Under the pieces are notes generated by a model that did no database searches, had not been told where the DNA came from, and saw only the letters and a list, made by a program, of their open reading frames with translations. Positions 58,867 to 64,000 of a DNA stretch of 64,000 nt are shown here, piece after piece. The first letter of the stretch is position 1; every line of letters starts with the position of its first letter. The DNA comes from Candidatus Gastranaerophilales bacterium (GTDB lineage Bacteria > Cyanobacteriota > Vampirovibrionia > Gastranaerophilales > Gastranaerophilaceae), in NCBI GenBank assembly GCA_944326685.1, contig CALVEV010000001.1, positions 62,001-126,000 on the forward strand. Reading direction: 5' to 3'. The translations under genes were made by a program, and so were the position numbers.

Positions 58867-60717
58867 CTATATCTTAGTAGATAAAGATGGAGCAATTTGT
58901 ATAAATTTACGAATCAAATTAGAATCCCATTGTTTTCCAGCACCTTCTGTTAGAATATTGCAAGCAACATCAAGACTTAGACCTTTTCTGTATGGTCTAT
59001 CACTAATTAGGGCATGGAATGCATCAGCTACAGCAACAATTTTAGCTGCAAGAGGGATTTCATCACCTTTTAATTTTTCAGGATATCCTGTTCCATCAAT
59101 ATGTTCATGGTGATATTTTACAATTGGAATTAAATCTCTTAGTGCTTCATTTGGCATCAATACTTTATCTGCACCAATAGTTGGGTGTTGTTTCATAACA
59201 TTCCATTCATCATCAGATAATCTATCAGGTTTTTTCAAGATATTTTCAGGAATACCAATTTTCCCTACATCATGTAATAATGCACCTAATTTAATTCTTT
59301 GAACTTCATCTTCAGGAAGATTTATAGCTCTTGCTAATGCCTCAGAATATCTTGATACAGATGTTGAATGACCTTTTGTATAAGGATCTTTTGCATCAAT
59401 TGCACCTGCTAAAGATGTAGCAATTTCTGATAAGTGATTTACAGAATTAATTTGTTCATTATTGAATTTTTTCAATAATTCTTCTTCAAAATTCATTCCC
59501 ATTTGCGAATGACGTTTTGATAAAACTTCAGCATATGAATGAAGAGCAACATCATCCCAGAAATTAAAATCAGAAGAACTTATTATTGCTGACATACCAT
59601 CTTTATATCCTTGAGCTTGAGATATGTACATAGCTTGCTCTGCAAGAATTAACAACTTTTCTTGTTCCTTCGCACATTCAGGATATGATGCGATACCTAC
59701 AGAAACTTTAACAGGTCCTACATCATCTACAAAACAACAAGACAAGCTATATGTAATATATTCTGCAATATACTTTGCCTCAGATACATTAGTATTAGGC
59801 AATATTAAAGCAATCTCATCTCCTCCATAACGTCCTGCCATGTCAGATTTTCTCATATTATGTTTTACCTTTTCGGCAACAAGTTTTATAACCTCGTCAC
59901 CTTTTGCATGGCCTAACTCTCTATTTATTTTGGAAATATTATTTACATCTAACATTACAATTGATAAATCTTGACCTGTTTCTTCAGCATTGTTTAATTC
60001 TTTTGTTAAACATTCTTGGAAACCTCTGTGGTTATACAATTGAGTTAAAGAGTCAGTATTTCTATGAGCATTTGCTGCATCAATCAAGGAATAATTATCA
60101 ATTACAGTTGCAACATAATTAGCAACAAAGGAACATAGATTTCTTTGAGATTCGTCTAATTCATCTGATATTATCATTACACCAATACACTTATTTAAAG
60201 ATATCATTGGGAATATCGTAACAGAATGATTATGAAAATATGCTAAATTTAAGAAATTAACATTTTTTTCGCTTACTACAGATTGACTAAAAAATGCTTT
60301 ATTTACAGGATTGGCTGTATCATTTTTAAATACTTTTGAAACAAAAGCATTATCCATTTTATCTATTAATTTTAAATTTATGCAACCAGAATTTTCATTA
60401 TATAATCCACAAGCAGTAAAAGAAGCTCCAATATAATTTCTTAATATTTTATGGATTCTCAAATAAAAAGATGATGGATCCTTCGCAGGTGATAATCTTA
60501 AAATTGCATCAATAACTTGTTTGTAAATTTGAGTATCATTTTTGTTTCTATTTGATAATGAATTTAAAGTTGAAATTCGGCTTGGAACAGATGTTGATGA
60601 TAACAAATTAACCTTCGCCACTAACTTACTTGCAGATAGGGGCGATGTAGCATTTGTATTATTGGGAAAATGCTTTTTCGTATCTTCCTTGAGTATATGT
60701 TGTTTATTGCGTTCCAA
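58867..60717 (-). CDS. GAF-GGDEF-HD-GYP cyclic di-GMP protein (616 aa)
   Basis: Fusion of a cyclase and a phosphodiesterase module. GAF-like sensor (about residues 75-215), GGDEF (about 216-380) with RYGGDEI at 298-302 and an I-site RKSD five residues before it, then HD-GYP with HDVGK (482-486) and HHEHIDGTGYP (536-546). All key residues are present, so it may both make and break cyclic di-GMP, or one half may be regulatory. The start is TTG 60717, with AGG about 11 bases upstream; no ATG fits. It converges on the 433-aa gene with a 3-base gap. Confidence 0.9.
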   Translation of the reverse strand: MERNKQHILKEDTKKHFPNNTNATSPLSASKLVAKVNLLSSTSVPSRISTLNSLSNRNKNDTQIYKQVIDAILRLSPAKDPSSFYLRIHKILRNYIGASFTACGLYNENSGCINLKLIDKMDNAFVSKVFKNDTANPVNKAFFSQSVVSEKNVNFLNLAYFHNHSVTIFPMISLNKCIGVMIISDELDESQRNLCSFVANYVATVIDNYSLIDAANAHRNTDSLTQLYNHRGFQECLTKELNNAEETGQDLSIVMLDVNNISKINRELGHAKGDEVIKLVAEKVKHNMRKSDMAGRYGGDEIALILPNTNVSEAKYIAEYITYSLSCCFVDDVGPVKVSVGIASYPECAKEQEKLLILAEQAMYISQAQGYKDGMSAIISSSDFNFWDDVALHSYAEVLSKRHSQMGMNFEEELLKKFNNEQINSVNHLSEIATSLAGAIDAKDPYTKGHSTSVSRYSEALARAINLPEDEVQRIKLGALLHDVGKIGIPENILKKPDRLSDDEWNVMKQHPTIGADKVLMPNEALRDLIPIVKYHHEHIDGTGYPEKLKGDEIPLAAKIVAVADAFHALISDRPYRKGLSLDVACNILTEGAGKQWDSNLIRKFIQIAPSLSTKI

Positions 60718-60820
60718 AATAAATTACCTACACATGATATGATACAATATTTAAGTAAAAAAATAAATCTTTTTTGCCATTTTAATTCAGATTGTTAACA
60801 TTTTTTAAGAAATTTGACAC

Positions 60821-61603
60821 CTATTTTCGCATGCTTTTTAATTTATTTTCTATTACAAAGTTGATAAAACCTTGTGGTAAATGGGAAAATATTTCTGTTA
60901 CTTTTGCGTCAAAACCAATTGTATATGATGGTTTTGGATTAGATAATTTTTCTATGTTTAATATCTTATCTACAACTTTTGAAACTGGCATACCTTTTGT
61001 TTCATTTTTTAGCGCATTTTTTACAAGATATTTACATTCTGCCTCATATCCGTTTGATTTCTCTAATACATTGTTGTTTTCTTTTATTGACTTTGACCAA
61101 ATTGGTGTGGCAATTGAGCCTAATTTTAGTGAAACAACTTTTATACCACTTTCTAAACTATACAAATTAAATAAAATATCCAATGCTCTTTTTGATGCAC
61201 AATAAGGAGCAATAAATGGATATATCCCAAACGAAGACATAGAACTTATATTAACCACTTTATTCACTGATAATGCCCTTGTTAATTCTAATGCCCCAAA
61301 TACATTTACATCGAATTGGCGTCTTAATTCGGTCATATCAATTAATTCTAAAGCCCCTGCAACAACACACCCTGCTACATTAAATATAGTATCTATTTTT
61401 TCTGTTTGAGAATTAATAAATTCTATTGCTTGTTGGATTGTTTCAGGCTTTGAATAATCTACATAAAAAGGAATTATATTTTCGCCTGTTAATTTTAATT
61501 TTTCATTCCTGTAGCCAGCATAAACAATATTATTCTTTGAATATTCTTCTGCTAAGGCTTTACCTATTCCAGATGTTGTTCCTGTTATTACATAAGTTTT
61601 CAT
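60821..61603 (-). CDS. Short-chain dehydrogenase/reductase
   Basis: NAD(P)-dependent SDR. TGTTSGIGKALAEEY is the TGxxxGIG cofactor loop; VNISSMSSFGIYPFIAPYCASK holds the S and YxxxK catalytic residues. 260 residues. Substrate unknown; similar enzymes act on sterols, sugars or acyl groups. No SD seen near ATG 61603. The GT2 gene diverges upstream. Confidence 0.9.
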   Translation of the reverse strand: MKTYVITGTTSGIGKALAEEYSKNNIVYAGYRNEKLKLTGENIIPFYVDYSKPETIQQAIEFINSQTEKIDTIFNVAGCVVAGALELIDMTELRRQFDVNVFGALELTRALSVNKVVNISSMSSFGIYPFIAPYCASKRALDILFNLYSLESGIKVVSLKLGSIATPIWSKSIKENNNVLEKSNGYEAECKYLVKNALKNETKGMPVSKVVDKILNIEKLSNPKPSYTIGFDAKVTEIFSHLPQGFINFVIENKLKSMRK

Positions 61604-61685
61604 AATTATATTCTATTATAACCAAACCATGCCTGTACATTTGAATTTTTTTATTGTTTAGAATAAACTCTTATTGGAGACTATT

Positions 61686-63227
61686 ATGATTTTATTATTT
61701 TTATATTTATCTATTTTTACAATTTATTTCATTACACTAACCGTAATGAGTTTAAAACATGAGAAAAAACAAAGAGATACATACAACCAAAGAGAACACA
61801 ATCTATGTGTTGTTATATATTCTCACAACAATGCTCAAACTATTGAAAACTTAGTTAAGCAATTAAAAACACAAACTTATCCAAGAAGAAACTATTCTAT
61901 TAATGTCATCTTAGATAACTGTAGTGATGAATCTGAATTTTTATTCCAAAGTGATTTAGATGTTAATGTTTTAAATATCAAAAACGTTGATACAGTGGGC
62001 AAAGACCAAGCTATATCTATTATGACAGAAAGATTATCTACTGTTACAAATATCGATGCATACGTTTTCCTTGATGCTAAATATTACGTAAATTCAGATT
62101 TTCTTACAAACATAAATAATTCATTACAAAAAAATCACGTTATTACTGGTGCAGTTAATCTTATTTGCAAAGATGAATTATCTTTAATAGATAATATTAA
62201 ATATAACTATAATCAATATTGTAATAATTTTATCAATAAATCTAGAGCAAAATTAGGATTAAGCACTTTAATTAATTCTGATGCGCTTGTTATTAAAAAA
62301 CAAATTGTTGATGCAATTGGTTCTGTTAACTTTAAAGATATTAATTCTGAATTAAAATATACGCTTTTACTTGCTAAATTAAATTGTAAATGTATTTTTG
62401 ATTCAAATATTAAAGTTTATCTAGATATGGAACATTATGATTTAAGAATTCCATCTCTAAGTCACAGATGTTCTATGTTCTTTAATGCAATTAAACAAAT
62501 TAGCTTTAAAAATAAAAGTCTTACAGAACTTATTTTTTCTTTAATTGCGCCAAATTGTTTAACAGTTATTTTAGGTTATTTCGCACTACTTACATATGCA
62601 TATAAGTATATTTTTTCTGTAAATATTTATCTTATCGCATTAATGTTCGCAGCTCTTACTATAAGTTTTTGCGCAAGCTTATTAAATACAAAAATATTTG
62701 CAAAAGAACATTTATATCTTTTTGCTTATCCAGCATATACATTCTGTAGAGTGATTTATAACTTCCCTCCTATAAGGTTTGTGAGAAATCTTATGTTTGG
62801 AAAAACAGAAGCAAAACATATAGAAAAACTATTAGTTGATGTATTCGTTTTCGATGGTAGAAGAAATTATCCTTGTAAATTAGAAATTATTTCTGATAGC
62901 GGACTTGTTAAAGTTGTATTTATTAATAGAAAGAAAAAATACACAACAAAAACACAACATATCAGAGTTATTGATGCAATAAAAGAAATTTCTTCAAAAC
63001 TTGAAGAACACGGAATGACTCTTAAAATTTGCCAACACTGTAAATATTTTGAACCAACTCAAGATGGTTCAACAAATATGGTTAAAGGTTGTTGCAAATT
63101 TGAATTCGCAAACAGAACACCTGGCGATATTCTTCCAACTGTTCTATGGAACTCTTGTGAAAGTTTTGAAAAAATGAATATTATAAGTCTTGTTGACGCT
63201 ATTGGTGCAGGATTAAATAAAGAATAA
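61686..63227 (+). CDS. Family 2 glycosyltransferase with C-terminal membrane helices and Cys cluster
   Basis: Transfers a sugar from a nucleotide donor, probably to a surface polymer. N-terminal membrane helix (ILLFLYLSIFTIYFITLTVM), GT-A domain with CVVIYSHNNAQTIENLVKQL...VILDNCSDES and VFLDAKYYVNSDFL (metal-binding D), then two or three hydrophobic helices (CLTVILGYFALLTYAYKYIF, IYLIALMFAALTISFCASLL). The C-terminal ~130 residues contain a Cys cluster (ICQHCKYFEP, GCCKFEF, WNSCESF) unlike usual GT2 enzymes. ATG 61686 (TTGGAG before it) is chosen; an in-frame TTG lies at 61674. HemW begins two bases after the stop. Confidence 0.85.
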   Translation: MILLFLYLSIFTIYFITLTVMSLKHEKKQRDTYNQREHNLCVVIYSHNNAQTIENLVKQLKTQTYPRRNYSINVILDNCSDESEFLFQSDLDVNVLNIKNVDTVGKDQAISIMTERLSTVTNIDAYVFLDAKYYVNSDFLTNINNSLQKNHVITGAVNLICKDELSLIDNIKYNYNQYCNNFINKSRAKLGLSTLINSDALVIKKQIVDAIGSVNFKDINSELKYTLLLAKLNCKCIFDSNIKVYLDMEHYDLRIPSLSHRCSMFFNAIKQISFKNKSLTELIFSLIAPNCLTVILGYFALLTYAYKYIFSVNIYLIALMFAALTISFCASLLNTKIFAKEHLYLFAYPAYTFCRVIYNFPPIRFVRNLMFGKTEAKHIEKLLVDVFVFDGRRNYPCKLEIISDSGLVKVVFINRKKKYTTKTQHIRVIDAIKEISSKLEEHGMTLKICQHCKYFEPTQDGSTNMVKGCCKFEFANRTPGDILPTVLWNSCESFEKMNIISLVDAIGAGLNKE

Positions 63228-63228
63228 A

Positions 63229-64000
63229 ATGGCAAATTGTGTATACATACATATTCCATTTTGCTTAAGCAAATGTAAATATTGTTCATTCATATCTTTC
63301 ACTGATATTTCAAAAAAAACAGGATATCTTTATTCTTTACTTAAAGAAATAGATTACTACTACCAAAATGAACCTTTAGATACTATTTATTTTGGAGGTG
63401 GAACTCCATCTTTAATGGAAATAAATGAGTTAAAGAAAATATTAGATAAACTCAATTTTAACAAAGATACCGAAATTACTATTGAGGTTAACCCTGATTC
63501 TATTGATGAAAAATATCTTATTGGATTAAAAGATATTGGATTTAACAGATTAAGCATTGGTTCACAATCATTTGATGATAATATACTTGTTCAAATAGGG
63601 CGTAGACACAATGCTGACCAAATATTTCAAACAATTGAACTTGCTCAAAAAGCTGGTTTTAAAAATATAAGTGTTGATTTAATATACGGTCTTCCAAACC
63701 AAACTCTTGAGATGTTTAAAAAAGACCTGAATATAATAAATTCATTACCAATTCAACATGTTTCACTATACGGATTAAAAATTGATGAAGGGTGTTATTT
63801 TTATAAAAACTTTCCTCAAAATCTTCCAAATGATGATATTCAGGCAGATATGTATTTAACAGCTATTGAGAAATTAAAAGATTTTGACCATTATGAAATA
63901 AGTAATTTTGCAAAAACAGGCTTTGAATCCAAACACAACCTTAACTATTGGAAAGAAAATGAATATTATGGCTTTGGAATAGCGGCTCATGGATTTATTG
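63229..64000 (+). CDS. hemW: HemW-like radical SAM protein (3' truncated by window edge)
   Basis: Radical SAM family related to coproporphyrinogen III oxidase; HemW itself binds heme and is thought to be a heme chaperone. VYIHIPFCLSKCKYCSF carries the CxxxCxxC iron-sulphur motif, followed by TIYFGGGTPSLM, ITIEVNPDSID, NRLSIGSQSFDD, and ISVDLIYGLPNQT. The reading frame stays open to the window end (257 codons). It follows the GT2 gene by one base and is probably coupled. The 3' end lies outside. Confidence 0.9.
   Translation, partial: MANCVYIHIPFCLSKCKYCSFISFTDISKKTGYLYSLLKEIDYYYQNEPLDTIYFGGGTPSLMEINELKKILDKLNFNKDTEITIEVNPDSIDEKYLIGLKDIGFNRLSIGSQSFDDNILVQIGRRHNADQIFQTIELAQKAGFKNISVDLIYGLPNQTLEMFKKDLNIINSLPIQHVSLYGLKIDEGCYFYKNFPQNLPNDDIQADMYLTAIEKLKDFDHYEISNFAKTGFESKHNLNYWKENEYYGFGIAAHGFI

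Overview
The window is AT-rich bacterial chromosome with dense gene packing, Rho-independent terminators and Shine-Dalgarno (SD) starts mixed with some apparently leaderless ones. A Gram-negative envelope (OmpH/Skp-like protein, TolC-type outer membrane factor, EmrA-type adaptor), flagellar genes, rubrerythrin/rubredoxin oxygen defence and many unrecognised proteins with EF-hand-like or Gln/Asn-rich sequence suggest a flagellated anaerobe. The overall style resembles Gastranaerophilales (Melainabacteria/Vampirovibrionia, the non-photosynthetic relatives of cyanobacteria). That placement is inference; no rRNA gene lies in the window.

Layout. 1-3.9 kb: a GGDEF diguanylate cyclase, tsaE-tsaB, a methyltransferase and a small winged-helix protein. 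4-13.8 kb: the most unusual region, holding four members of one unrecognised protein family (4037, 7943, 10103, 13408) that share an N-terminal helix motif and a C-terminal coiled coil ending in GG. They are interrupted by fusA and accompanied by a Gly-rich hydrophobic protein (11889). Two members are a tandem duplication with conserved leaders, each containing a 5' hairpin and a short overlapping upstream ORF. 13.9-22 kb: OmpH-like protein, secreted and large unknown proteins, ftsZ, a glutathione-synthetase-like ATP-grasp and an EF-hand protein. 22-29 kb: thrS with a structured leader, YkgJ, a TPR protein, ilvE, a HAD hydrolase and a PPC/DUF296 protein. 29-31.7 kb: FlgF/G-like, FliK-like and FliJ-like flagellar genes. 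32-36.6 kb: uridine-kinase-like, CCA-transferase-like and a NarL-type regulator. 36.8-40 kb: marR-emrA divergent from an outer membrane efflux gene. 40-45 kb: dciA, nrnA, brkB, a Cys-rich exported protein and glyS. 45-50 kb: peroxiredoxin, exported GH13 enzyme, rubrerythrin, rubredoxin, PerR/Fur and a shortened class II photolyase. 50-54 kb: flagellin and a large unknown protein. 54-64 kb: glutaredoxin, a structured intergenic stretch, rpsP, a hybrid kinase/regulator pair, a GGDEF+HD-GYP protein, SDR, GT2 and the start of hemW.

The main proposal is that the MGxAxSQ-type proteins belong to the late flagellar regulon. Promoters of sigma-28 form (TAAAGTTT-N11-GCCGATAA in the classical consensus) precede 4037, the 13130-13749 pair, the FliK-like gene and flagellin, and weaker versions precede both tandem copies. 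With conserved ends and a variable centre, as in flagellin, these proteins are good candidates for substrates of the flagellar export apparatus and perhaps for an undescribed filament or surface structure. Export and assembly are inferred, not shown.
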